The position numbers were made by a program, and so were the translations under genes. Below are positions 7,066-14,132 of a DNA stretch of 38,022 bases, piece after piece (positions within the stretch are counted from its first letter, which is position 1; every line of letters begins with the position of its first letter). The notes under the pieces were generated by a model. It was given only the letters and a program-made list of their open reading frames with translations, made no database searches and had not been told where the DNA came from. Source of the stretch: Bacillus sp. AFS029637 (GTDB taxonomy: Bacteria > Bacillota > Bacilli > Bacillales > Bacillaceae_G); contig NZ_NUPZ01000037.1 of assembly GCF_002584985.1 (NCBI RefSeq), positions 188,088 through 226,109 of the forward strand, in the 5' to 3' direction.

Positions 7066-7120
7066 TTAGCAACCTCCTTTTCATATTTACTCCTTTCTTT
7101 CCCCGATCCATCATTAATTT

Positions 7121-8410
7121 TTAAATACTTACTTGCTCCTCTGCTTTTATTGTTGTATGACTTTGATTCGCGGGACGTACAACAATCAAAAACAGTAATC
7201 CAATAACGAACATACACAAAGCAGTTACTTGAAATCCATAACGATATCCTATTTCCTCAGTCGCTGCATACTGGATGAAATACCCGAATACGAGCGGAGC
7301 AATAATACTTGTTGAGCTTGCAAGAGCAACGTAAACCCCTTGTGCTTTTCCAATGTTTTTTGGAGAAAAAAAATCCATCAATATTGCAGGTGCAAGTGAA
7401 AGAATGACATACGCAAAACCTGGAGCAAGGGTGAAAAACAAAATGGATATAGCACTTGAATTCACGGCATTTGCTATATATACACAAAGAGCAGATAGCA
7501 CCATGGTGGAACCGGCAACATTTATTCGTGCTTTACGAATATCCCCAGTTTTGCGATAAATCCGGTCTGATAGGATAGAAAAGCCAATTTGACTAATGGC
7601 AGCGAAAAGAAAAGGTAACGACACAGCTACTTTTAATGTTTGATTATCAAAATGTTGAACTTTGGTAAAGTATGCCGGAAACCATATAGCTTGAACGGAC
7701 AATAGCCAATAGGCACAACCTCCACACAAAATAATAAAAACAAAATTTTTAGATAAAAGATGCGGAAGAAACTGACGCCAAGAAACCTTGGAGAGGGTTG
7801 ATGAATGCTGCTCCTCTTGATGAAATGAAGGCAACCCGATTTCTTGTGGACTGTCTTTACCGAAAATGATCCATAAAACTAATACAATCAGTCCAACAAT
7901 CCCCATGACTAGAAAAGCAGATCTCCATCCATATTGATTGATCAAGGAGATTAATAATGGTGTAGCAATTGCAGGCCCAATTGTGGCTCCACAAAGAACA
8001 GCACCAAAGCCTATACCATGTCTATGTTTTGGGAACCATTTTCCAACTATAGCCGTTGATAGAGCAGGGGCTGCACCTTCGCCTGCTCCTAAGATCATTC
8101 TTGTAAAGACTAGCAGAGATAGACTAGAAACAAAAGGTGTAATAAATTGAACAATCAACCATACCAGCGACATCCAAGTTAACATTTTTTTCGTGTTTTT
8201 GGAATCGGCCATGCCCCCAAGAATGATAGAGGAAAAAGTGAAGAACCAAAAGAAAGAACTTCCCACCAACCCCCATTGCGAAGGACTTAAATGTAACTCT
8301 TTCATTACTGGGATGGAAACCAAACCAATGATAATTTTATCAACTTGGTTGATCATACCTGAAGCAATTAGGAATAATAATATAATCCAAGAATATTTTG
8401 GGGTGTTCAA
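7121..8410 (-). CDS. MFS transporter 1, anion:cation symporter type
   Basis: A 429-residue 12-helix permease. The loop between helices 2 and 3 reads GGMADSKNTKK and is followed by TRMILGAGEGAAPALSTAI, the conserved GxxxG/GEG region of the ACS family (phthalate, hexuronate, galactonate and 4-hydroxyphenylacetate carriers). It starts at TTG (8410) with GGGGAG nine bases upstream. It is a close paralogue of the transporter at 12707-13996, same length. Upstream on the same strand lie relics of a TauD-like dioxygenase and a CoA ligase, so only the carrier of this ligase-dioxygenase-carrier set has survived. Likely imports an organic anion with protons. Confidence 0.9.
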   Translation of the reverse strand: MNTPKYSWIILLFLIASGMINQVDKIIIGLVSIPVMKELHLSPSQWGLVGSSFFWFFTFSSIILGGMADSKNTKKMLTWMSLVWLIVQFITPFVSSLSLLVFTRMILGAGEGAAPALSTAIVGKWFPKHRHGIGFGAVLCGATIGPAIATPLLISLINQYGWRSAFLVMGIVGLIVLVLWIIFGKDSPQEIGLPSFHQEEQHSSTLSKVSWRQFLPHLLSKNFVFIILCGGCAYWLLSVQAIWFPAYFTKVQHFDNQTLKVAVSLPFLFAAISQIGFSILSDRIYRKTGDIRKARINVAGSTMVLSALCVYIANAVNSSAISILFFTLAPGFAYVILSLAPAILMDFFSPKNIGKAQGVYVALASSTSIIAPLVFGYFIQYAATEEIGYRYGFQVTALCMFVIGLLFLIVVRPANQSHTTIKAEEQVSI

Positions 8411-8425
8411 TATAACAATCTCCCC

Positions 8426-8587
8426 TTACCTTAAGTTTTCTACAATACCACCGCGACCTTCTTTACCTGCCTTCTCATCTATAAACATCGCTAAATCACG
8501 TGCAACTTCTCGGCCGTTTGGCATCGTGAGCCATGATCTTAATAAATGACGTTTACGTTCTTGTTCTTCATAATGTGTATAAAATTA
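8426..8587 (-). pseudogene. C-terminal relic of a TauD-like dioxygenase
   Basis: The last 50 or so codons are still open on the minus strand, reading YTHYEEQERKRHLLRSWLTM, then PNGREVARDLAMFIDEKAGK and ending GIVENLR before TAA. This matches the end of dioxygenase 1 (14133-15188), minus a short internal stretch. The part with the catalytic H-x-D is gone. It stands directly before the MFS transporter 1 start, as dioxygenase 1 stands before transporter 2. Confidence 0.9.
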
Positions 8588-8606
8588 CTGCAAGCCTCCC
8601 TAAACG

Positions 8607-8620
8607 TGAAAGCGTTATCA
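8607..8620 (+). promoter_or_regulatory. cre-type CcpA site
   Basis: TGAAAGCGTTATCA fits the cre consensus TGWAARCGYTWNCW fully. It lies between the ligase and dioxygenase relics, about 200 bases before MFS transporter 1. Confidence 0.5.
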
Positions 8621-8629
8621 TATTTTTGT

Positions 8630-8680
8630 AGATTGTTTCCTAATAAAAGATCAACTTCAACTCCATCTCCCTTCTCAAAT
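8630..8680 (-). pseudogene. Short relic of the ANL CoA ligase
   Basis: The minus strand reads EKGDGVEVDLLLGNN, matching GKGDGVALLLGNSPE of the intact ligase at 15222-16736. At DNA level TTTCCTAATAAAAGA is shared. Only this fragment remains upstream of the dioxygenase relic, in the same order as in the intact module. Confidence 0.75.
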
Positions 8681-8785
8681 TCTTTGTCAAATAAATTATA
8701 GCTTCTTAAGTGCTGTCCTCCTTCTCCGCCTATGCAAGAGTGCTTTAAATAACAACCGATACAACCGCATGGATTGTTATTTAGA

Positions 8786-8853
8786 TTATATTCATAATTT
8801 TCAGATAAATAAAATTAAAAGTTTTAATATGTAAGTAAATATCGCTAATATTC
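8786..8853. repeat. 68-bp AT-rich regulatory box, copy 3
   Basis: A more diverged copy: TTATATTCAT at the start, AAATAAAATTAAAAG in the core, GTAAGTAAAT, and AATATTC at the end. It lies between the ligase relic (leftward) and a LysR relic (rightward). Confidence 0.75.
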
Positions 8854-8870
8854 AAAAGGAATACAGTTAT

Positions 8871-8920
8871 ATGCAGTAAACAATTACAATATATTGTTGA
8901 AATCACAAAACACAACTCTC
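8871..8920 (+). pseudogene. LysR N-terminal relic
   Basis: ATGCAGTAAACAATTACAAT followed by ATATTGTTGAAATCACAAAA matches the first 17 codons of the intact LysR gene with a small deletion that breaks the frame. Nothing of the rest of the gene follows. Confidence 0.8.
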
Positions 8921-9088
8921 CACCTATCTTCTTCGCTTCTCTCATCCTTGAGATAGACACAAATAGCGGGATAAACGAGAATAGGGGTATGCTCCTCCCC
9001 TTGAAGAGCCTATTCAATCGCACAAGACCGATACATTTTACAGAGTAAGGTATCGGTCCTATTTTCATTAATTACAAAATAACTTTTT
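8921..9088. other. Non-coding spacer with a 9-bp inverted repeat
   Basis: GACCGATAC (9026-9034) pairs with GTATCGGTC (9050-9058) around a 15-base loop, without a convincing T run. The motif AAATAGCGGGATAAA near 8960 is also found inside the bcr1-like repeat at about 27,780, so part of this spacer may be a repeat remnant. An open frame on the minus strand across the region has no ribosome binding site and no family resemblance. Confidence 0.4.
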
Positions 9089-9150
9089 ATATTAGTAATA
9101 CTTACTTACAAATTAAAATCTTTAATTTTATTTAATTATAATTTATGTGT
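9089..9150. repeat. 68-bp AT-rich regulatory box, copy 4 (inverted)
   Basis: The reverse complement of the box: read leftward it holds ATAATTAAATAAAATTAAAG, then TTTGTAAGTAAGTATTAC, identical in this part to copy 5. The inversion places its enzyme-facing side to the right, toward the SDR at 9238. Confidence 0.85.
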
Positions 9151-9237
9151 AAAATTAATAATAGAAATGATTCAATATTCAGGGGATTATTCCAAAGTTT
9201 GATCTTTTACGGTTAAATCAAAACAGGGGGTTAAAAT

Positions 9238-10011
9238 ATGGACTTAAAGTTATCCGGAAAAAAAGCACTTATTGTTGGAGGAAGCCGCGGAATTGGTAAA
9301 GCTACTGCCCGTCAATTGGCTCTGGAAGGTGTAGATTGTACGATTTGTTCAAGAAACGAGTCCTCACTAAAAATTACGGCAGAGGAATTAGCCCAAGAAA
9401 CAAAAAGAAATATCTATCCGATTGTGGCAGATACCACTGATCCTGACTCCATTCTAAATTTAGTTGAAAAATCAGCAGCGGCAATGGGAGGCATCGATAT
9501 TTTAGTCAACAGTGGCGCACGTGTTGGGGGCTTTGAGCCAGAAGATTTTAATAGTATTAAAGATGAACTTATTTTGAAAGATTTTGAAGAAAAGTATATG
9601 GGCTATTTTCGTTGTATCCGAGCTGTAGCTCCCTATATGATTGAAAATAATTGGGGACGCATTATAAGTATAAGTGGTCTGGCTGCTAGAATTGGCGGTA
9701 ATTATTTTAGTTCTGGTCCACGTAATGCATCTGTTGTCCATTTAACAAAATCTGCATCATTGGAGTTAGGAAAGCATGGAATTAACGTCAATGCTGTTTA
9801 TCCAGGGATTGTCGATACTGAAATGTTTAGAAATCGAGTCACTAACGAAGAAGCTGTGCGTCAGATGGCCTCACTCAATGCAATCGGCCGCCTGATTACA
9901 GTAGAAGAAATTGCTAATGTCATTACCTTCTTGGCTTCACCTTTGGCAGCATCTATTACTGGTGATGTCATTTCGGTAACCGGTGGAATTGGAGATACCG
10001 TTTTTTACTAA
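9238..10011 (+). CDS. Atypical SDR-family oxidoreductase lacking YxxxK
   Basis: A 257-residue SDR with the cofactor loop GGSRGIG (14-20), VNSGA (90-94) in place of NNAG, Ser 144/146 in ISISG, and a C-terminus SITGDVISVTGG. The segment that should carry YxxxK reads YFSSGPRNASVVHLTK: aligned on A-S-V-V-H-L-T-K, the Tyr/Lys positions are Ser159 and Asn163. Some SDR subfamilies have this RNA-type variant, so it is probably a real lineage trait and not decay. Box copy 4 lies upstream. CAGGGGG precedes the ATG. It is the only rightward enzyme gene in the island and shares a terminator with the convergent esterase. Confidence 0.85.
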   Translation: MDLKLSGKKALIVGGSRGIGKATARQLALEGVDCTICSRNESSLKITAEELAQETKRNIYPIVADTTDPDSILNLVEKSAAAMGGIDILVNSGARVGGFEPEDFNSIKDELILKDFEEKYMGYFRCIRAVAPYMIENNWGRIISISGLAARIGGNYFSSGPRNASVVHLTKSASLELGKHGINVNAVYPGIVDTEMFRNRVTNEEAVRQMASLNAIGRLITVEEIANVITFLASPLAASITGDVISVTGGIGDTVFY

Positions 10012-10066
10012 AAAGCTAGGTTAGATATTGTAATTGTATCTTAGATTACCAATAATAGTGTATTTA

Positions 10067-10104
10067 AAAACGAGCCTCGCTAAAATCTGGGGCTCGTTTT
10101 TTAT
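10067..10104. terminator. Terminator between convergent SDR and esterase
   Basis: ACGAGCC pairs with GGCTCGT and is followed by TTTTTT on the plus strand; AAAAA on the left gives T residues on the minus strand as well. Confidence 0.85.
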
Positions 10105-10117
10105 AACTTTTTCGATT

Positions 10118-11065
10118 TCAATCTATCCCTATTGTATATTTAGCAGTATTCAGGAACTTATCAATCTTAGAAATCGTTGATTCAATGTTCTTAGAAAAAA
10201 TAGCCATGTTTGCAAAAAAGCCGTGGATCATACCAGGTTCACATGAATATTCAACTTGCACACCAAATTTTTTCAGACGTTCCGCATAAGCCATTCCTTC
10301 ATCCCGAAGTACATCGTTTTCTGCGGTGATTACAATTGCGGGCGGGAGACCACTTAAATCTTCAGCAACCAAAGGAGAAGCGTATTCATTATTCTTGTCC
10401 TCATCATTCCTTAAATAATGATCACGGAACCAAACCAGCTGTTCACGATCTAGCCCAAATCCTTTTGCAAATGTTTGGTGGGATTCCGTATTAAACTCAA
10501 GATTGGTCACAGGATAAATTAAAACTTGTGCAGTGATGTTAGGGCCTTTTCTGTCTCTCGCCATCATAGTAACTACTGTTGCTAGATTTCCACCCACGCT
10601 ATCCCCCCCTACTGCCAATCTAGTAACATCTCCGTTAAAAGAGGAACCATTTTCATAAAACCATTCCAATGCCGCATATGCGTCTTCAACTGGAGTAGGG
10701 AACTTATACTCTGGAGCGAGACGATAGTTAACAGATACGACAATACTAGCCGTTCTATTTGCGATCATTCGGCAACTTGCATCCACCACGTCAATGTCTC
10801 CTAGAACCCATCCTCCACCATGGTAATAAATAAATATTGGGAAGGGACCTTGCCCCTCCGGTATGTATACCCTACATTTGATTTCTTCCTCTTGACTTAC
10901 CGGTATCATTAAATTTTCTACCTTTGAAACCAGATCTAATTTTACAGCAGGGCGTGGTGCGTTGGAAAGCATATCTCTTACTGCTTTAGGATCCATCGTA
11001 TGAATAGGTGGCATCTGATTACATGCTTGTAAAAACTTTTCTGCTTGCGGATCTAAATTTACCAA
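10118..11065 (-). CDS. Alpha/beta-hydrolase esterase, HSL (family IV) type
   Basis: A 315-residue carboxylesterase. Oxyanion-hole motif HGGGW at 82-86, nucleophile elbow GDSVGG with Ser156, Asp251 in ENDVLRDEG and His281 in MIHGFF complete the catalytic triad. VNYRLAPEYKFP is also typical of the hormone-sensitive-lipase family. It starts at TTG with GAGG about ten bases upstream; no in-frame ATG is nearby. It is the last gene of the leftward series that starts at the CoA ligase, separated from dioxygenase 2 by a 273-base gap with a perfect hairpin. It probably hydrolyses an ester to supply an acid or alcohol for the pathway; substrate inferred only from context. Confidence 0.92.
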   Translation of the reverse strand: MVNLDPQAEKFLQACNQMPPIHTMDPKAVRDMLSNAPRPAVKLDLVSKVENLMIPVSQEEEIKCRVYIPEGQGPFPIFIYYHGGGWVLGDIDVVDASCRMIANRTASIVVSVNYRLAPEYKFPTPVEDAYAALEWFYENGSSFNGDVTRLAVGGDSVGGNLATVVTMMARDRKGPNITAQVLIYPVTNLEFNTESHQTFAKGFGLDREQLVWFRDHYLRNDEDKNNEYASPLVAEDLSGLPPAIVITAENDVLRDEGMAYAERLKKFGVQVEYSCEPGMIHGFFANMAIFSKNIESTISKIDKFLNTAKYTIGID

Positions 11066-11173
11066 GAAACATCATCCTCACTTCAATTTATTTTCAAACT
11101 AACCCGAATATTTCCTAAATCTTTCTTCCTGTCCTGAAACCTTCACATTCACTTCATCATTGAAAAACATACA

Positions 11174-11216
11174 ATGGTGATTTTATTCACCTTATTTCGA
11201 TGAATAAAATCACCAT
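11174..11216. repeat. Perfect 16-bp inverted repeat between dioxygenase 2 and esterase
   Basis: ATGGTGATTTTATTCA (11174-11189) and TGAATAAAATCACCAT (11201-11216) pair perfectly around an 11-base loop. No T run follows directly on either strand, so it is not a standard terminator. It could be an mRNA stabiliser, a processing site or a protein-binding palindrome. Confidence 0.8.
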
Positions 11217-11229
11217 ACAACTTAATATA

Positions 11230-11330
11230 AGAAAAAATGACGATTTTACTTCTCACTAGCTGTTTATTCCGCATTAACTGGCAGTAATGAGCTTTCCATC
11301 AGCAGGGGATGAAGCCCCTACTGATAAGAA
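11230..11330. repeat. Possible B. cereus-type intergenic repeat with hairpin
   Basis: A hairpin ATCAGCAGGGG / CCCCTACTGAT (11298-11325) with loop ATGAAG, preceded by CCGCATTAACTGGCAGTAAT. From memory both parts resemble dispersed intergenic repeats of B. cereus-group genomes; a hairpin of similar make-up ends the repeat at 27,660-27,840. Confidence 0.4.
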
Positions 11331-11338
11331 GCTTCACT

Positions 11339-12334
11339 TTATCTATTTACAGGTACTCCTCCGATATAAAACTCGAAATCTGGGGCAATTTTTCTACCAT
11401 TTGGCATCATAAGCCACAATCTTAATAAATGACGTTTGCGGTCATCTTCTTCATAATCTTCAAATACTGTGCGTGAATGCATAACTGTATAATTATTAAC
11501 AAATTGCATATCACCTGGTTCCATCATCATATCAATATGCATGTTCTTATCATGAGTAAGGGAATCTAGTAAATCAAATGCTTCGATTTCTAATTTCGTC
11601 AAAGAAACATCTGTTTTCGTTTGTGCAGATTCGATATAATTTCGTATCCATCTGCAGCTTAATTTACCATTGTAATAACTAAAGATTGGTGATGAAACTA
11701 CTGGAGATGAACCTTGTACTTCTTCCCCGCGAAGATCATGGAAGAATGGGCGATAAAGAATTCCAAGATATTCTGGATAATTCTCAAGAATTTCATTATA
11801 AATAGCCATAGAACTTGCGATACTACTTAGACCACCAGATTTTGCTTTGCGAAGGCATAGTAAGCCAACTACATCAGCGAGGTCTGTGTGATAAGGAAGG
11901 TGTACATTCGTTTGGTAACCACGTACACTAGTATTTTTAAAGTCGAGACCTACGTCTTTGATATGCCCTAAAAGGTCACCTTTTTTACTTTGAATGATTG
12001 GAATACCTAGGTAAAGTCCGAGCCCCCAGTAAATGATACTTGCTTCTTCATCAGTATAACGTTCCATTGGCAATCCACGAATCAATAGGAATCCTCTACC
12101 ATTTTCCAGCTCGTCAACAAAGTAAGTGATCTCGTCAGCAAGATCCGGAATCTGAAAATCTTCTTTTCCAAACTCAGGTGCTTTTAATCCCTTACGCTGA
12201 ACATGTAATACAGCCTTCTCAAGTGCAGCAATCATTTTTTCGGACAAATAATAAATCCATGAATCATCTTTAGCTAGTTCAATACCCTTCCACACTGAAC
12301 GCCCTTGAATTTCCCTCTTTAAAATGATCGACAT
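11339..12334 (-). CDS. TauD/TfdA-like Fe(II)/2-oxoglutarate dioxygenase 2
   Basis: A 331-residue oxygenase. The Fe(II) facial triad is visible: H149 and D151 in PYHTDLAD and the distal His in YTVMHSRT near 286; the 2-oxoglutarate-binding Arg lies in RKRHLLRLW. GGAGG is seven bases before the ATG at 12334; the frame is open to 12475, but the upstream 47 codons have no counterpart in the paralogue. Paralogous over its whole length to dioxygenase 1 (14133-15188) but with a shorter C-terminus. Expected reaction: hydroxylation of an organic acid coupled to 2-oxoglutarate decarboxylation. Its upstream region appears copied from the SDR-cupin spacer, which may give it separate control. Confidence 0.88.
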   Translation of the reverse strand: MSIILKREIQGRSVWKGIELAKDDSWIYYLSEKMIAALEKAVLHVQRKGLKAPEFGKEDFQIPDLADEITYFVDELENGRGFLLIRGLPMERYTDEEASIIYWGLGLYLGIPIIQSKKGDLLGHIKDVGLDFKNTSVRGYQTNVHLPYHTDLADVVGLLCLRKAKSGGLSSIASSMAIYNEILENYPEYLGILYRPFFHDLRGEEVQGSSPVVSSPIFSYYNGKLSCRWIRNYIESAQTKTDVSLTKLEIEAFDLLDSLTHDKNMHIDMMMEPGDMQFVNNYTVMHSRTVFEDYEEDDRKRHLLRLWLMMPNGRKIAPDFEFYIGGVPVNR

Positions 12335-12466
12335 AAATAATCCTCCTTTATTAATTTGGTTATTTTCCCACTTAAGATGACTGAATTTTTTTATCATTAA
12401 CAATGCAGAAAAGAGAAGTTCCTTAATCGCTCCTTGCCCCTGACCTCTCGCTATCTCCCGAAACAT

Positions 12467-12480
12467 CGATAACACTTACA
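12467..12480 (-). promoter_or_regulatory. Degenerate cre-like site before dioxygenase 2
   Basis: Leftward TGTAAGTGTTATCG differs at two positions from the perfect cre site before the cupin gene. The position relative to the shared 20-mer is similar, so it is probably a decayed copy. Confidence 0.3.
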
Positions 12481-12629
12481 TCAGAAAATAGATTGAATAT
12501 TCAGTTTTTATGTCACGAGTAAGTTGCATGAATATATACCGGCATCCAATCACACAAACACCCCTTTCAAAAAACTAAGTAATAGATTCATTGGCTACAT
12601 TATCCATCAACATAGTTATGGTCCCCTTA

Positions 12630-12649
12630 CCTCAATTTGATATATTCAC
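12630..12649. repeat. 20-bp sequence shared with 5714-5733
   Basis: CCTCAATTTGATATATTCAC, identical to the copy in the SDR-cupin spacer, followed to the right by SDR relic sequence. Confidence 0.8.
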
Positions 12650-12660
12650 TAACTACGGCG

Positions 12661-12704
12661 ATTCTTCTTTGAAGTTATTACTGTGCCCTTACTTGCTGTA
12701 TATC
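12661..12704 (-). pseudogene. SDR relic fragment
   Basis: The plus strand CTGTGCCCTTACTTGCTGTA and its surroundings match 6018-6062 inside the SDR at 5763-6551, around the catalytic YTTSKGAVMTL segment. It touches the 3' end of MFS transporter 2. With the neighbouring 20-mer it shows that a piece of the SDR-cupin module was inserted here. Confidence 0.75.
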
Positions 12705-12706
12705 TT

Positions 12707-13996
12707 TTAAATACTCACTTGCTCCTCTGCTTTTATTTTTATGCTGTCTTGCTTTGCGGGACGTACAACGATCCAAAACAATAATCCGATTATGAACATC
12801 CCAAAAGCAGTTACTTGAAATCCATAACGATATCCCATTGCCTCAGTCGCTGCATATTGGATGAAATACCCGAATACGAGTGGAGCAATAATACTTGTTG
12901 AGCTTGCAAGAGCAATGAACGTCCCTTGGGCTTTTCCGATGTTCTTAGGAGAAAAAAAATCCATAAATATTGCGGGCGCGAGTGAAAGAATGACATACGC
13001 AAAACCTGGAGCAAGGGTGAAGAACAGGATGGATACAGCAGAAGAATTCACAACATTTGCTAGATATACACAAAGAGCAGATAGCACCATCATGGAACCG
13101 GCAAGATTTATTCGCGCTTTACGAATATCCCCAGTTTTGCGATAAATCCGGTCTGATAGCAAGGAAAATCCGATTTGGCTAATGGCGGCGAAAAGAAAAG
13201 GTAATGACACGGCTAACTTTAATGTTTGACCATTAAAATGTTGAACTTTAGTAAAATACGCTGGAAACCATATTGCTTGAACGGACAATAACCAATAAGC
13301 ACAACCTCCACATAAAACAGTAAACACAAAATTTTTAGATAAAAGATGCGGAAGAAACTGACGCCAAGAAACCTTAGAAAGGGTTGATGAATGCTGCTCC
13401 TCTTGATGAAATGAAGGCAATCCAATTTCTTGTGGACTTTCTTTGCCGAAAATGGCCCATAAAACTAGCACAACAAATCCAACAATCCCCATAGCTATAA
13501 AAGCAGATCTCCATCCATATTGATCGATTAAAGAGATTAATAATGGTGAAGCAATAGCTGCTCCGCCTGTTGTTCCTAACAGAACGGCCCCAAAACCTAT
13601 ACCATGTCTGTGTTTCGGAAACCATTTCCCCATTATTGCCGTTGATAGGGCAGGTGCTGGACCCTCGCCTGCTCCCAAGATCATTCTTGTAAAGACTAAT
13701 AGAGACAGAGTGGAAACAAAAGGTGTAAGAAATTGAACAATCAACCATGTAAGTGACATCCAAGTTAACATTTTTTTCGTATTTTTGGAATCGGCCATAC
13801 CACCAAGAATGATAGAAGAAAAAGTAAAGAACCAAAAGAAAGAACTTCCTACCAATCCCCATTGTGAAGGGCTTAAATGTAATTCTTTCATAAGGGGAAC
13901 GGAAACCAAACCAATAACAATTTTATCAACTTGATTGATCATACCTGAAGCAACTAGAAATAATAATATAATCCAAGAATACTTTGGAGTGCTCAA
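12707..13996 (-). CDS. MFS transporter 2, anion:cation symporter type
   Basis: A 429-residue permease nearly identical in layout to transporter 1: same loop GGMADSKNTKK and motif TRMILGAGEGPAPALSTAI. The start is the TTG at 13996, which matches transporter 1 residue for residue (STPKYSW) and has AGGGGGA eight bases upstream; the frame runs further to 14047 without support. Differences cluster around helices 4-6 (GAVLLGTTGGAAIASP versus GAVLCGATIGPAIATP), which may change substrate preference, while a central stretch is almost unchanged in DNA. It follows dioxygenase 1 in an apparent ligase-dioxygenase-carrier operon and likely imports the acid used by the ligase. Confidence 0.9.
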   Translation of the reverse strand: MSTPKYSWIILLFLVASGMINQVDKIVIGLVSVPLMKELHLSPSQWGLVGSSFFWFFTFSSIILGGMADSKNTKKMLTWMSLTWLIVQFLTPFVSTLSLLVFTRMILGAGEGPAPALSTAIMGKWFPKHRHGIGFGAVLLGTTGGAAIASPLLISLIDQYGWRSAFIAMGIVGFVVLVLWAIFGKESPQEIGLPSFHQEEQHSSTLSKVSWRQFLPHLLSKNFVFTVLCGGCAYWLLSVQAIWFPAYFTKVQHFNGQTLKLAVSLPFLFAAISQIGFSLLSDRIYRKTGDIRKARINLAGSMMVLSALCVYLANVVNSSAVSILFFTLAPGFAYVILSLAPAIFMDFFSPKNIGKAQGTFIALASSTSIIAPLVFGYFIQYAATEAMGYRYGFQVTAFGMFIIGLLFWIVVRPAKQDSIKIKAEEQVSI

Positions 13997-14132
13997 CGTA
14001 TAAATCCCCCCTATTTTTACCATCAAGGGAAAACCTTTTCCTACCATCTGAAAAGGCGTTCCCCATTACATGAATCAATTGGTGTTGTAATAAATTGGTT
14101 TATAAAGGTCAGTCTTTCGGATTTAAACTCAA

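Noticed and set aside
8781-9068. 95-codon minus-strand frame over the 68-bp box
   Set aside because: It has no ribosome binding site or family resemblance and covers the box and a LysR relic.
12335-12475. 47-codon N-terminal extension of dioxygenase 2
   Set aside because: No counterpart in dioxygenase 1, and GGAGG at seven bases supports the ATG at 12334. Its odd content is more likely from the duplicated spacer.
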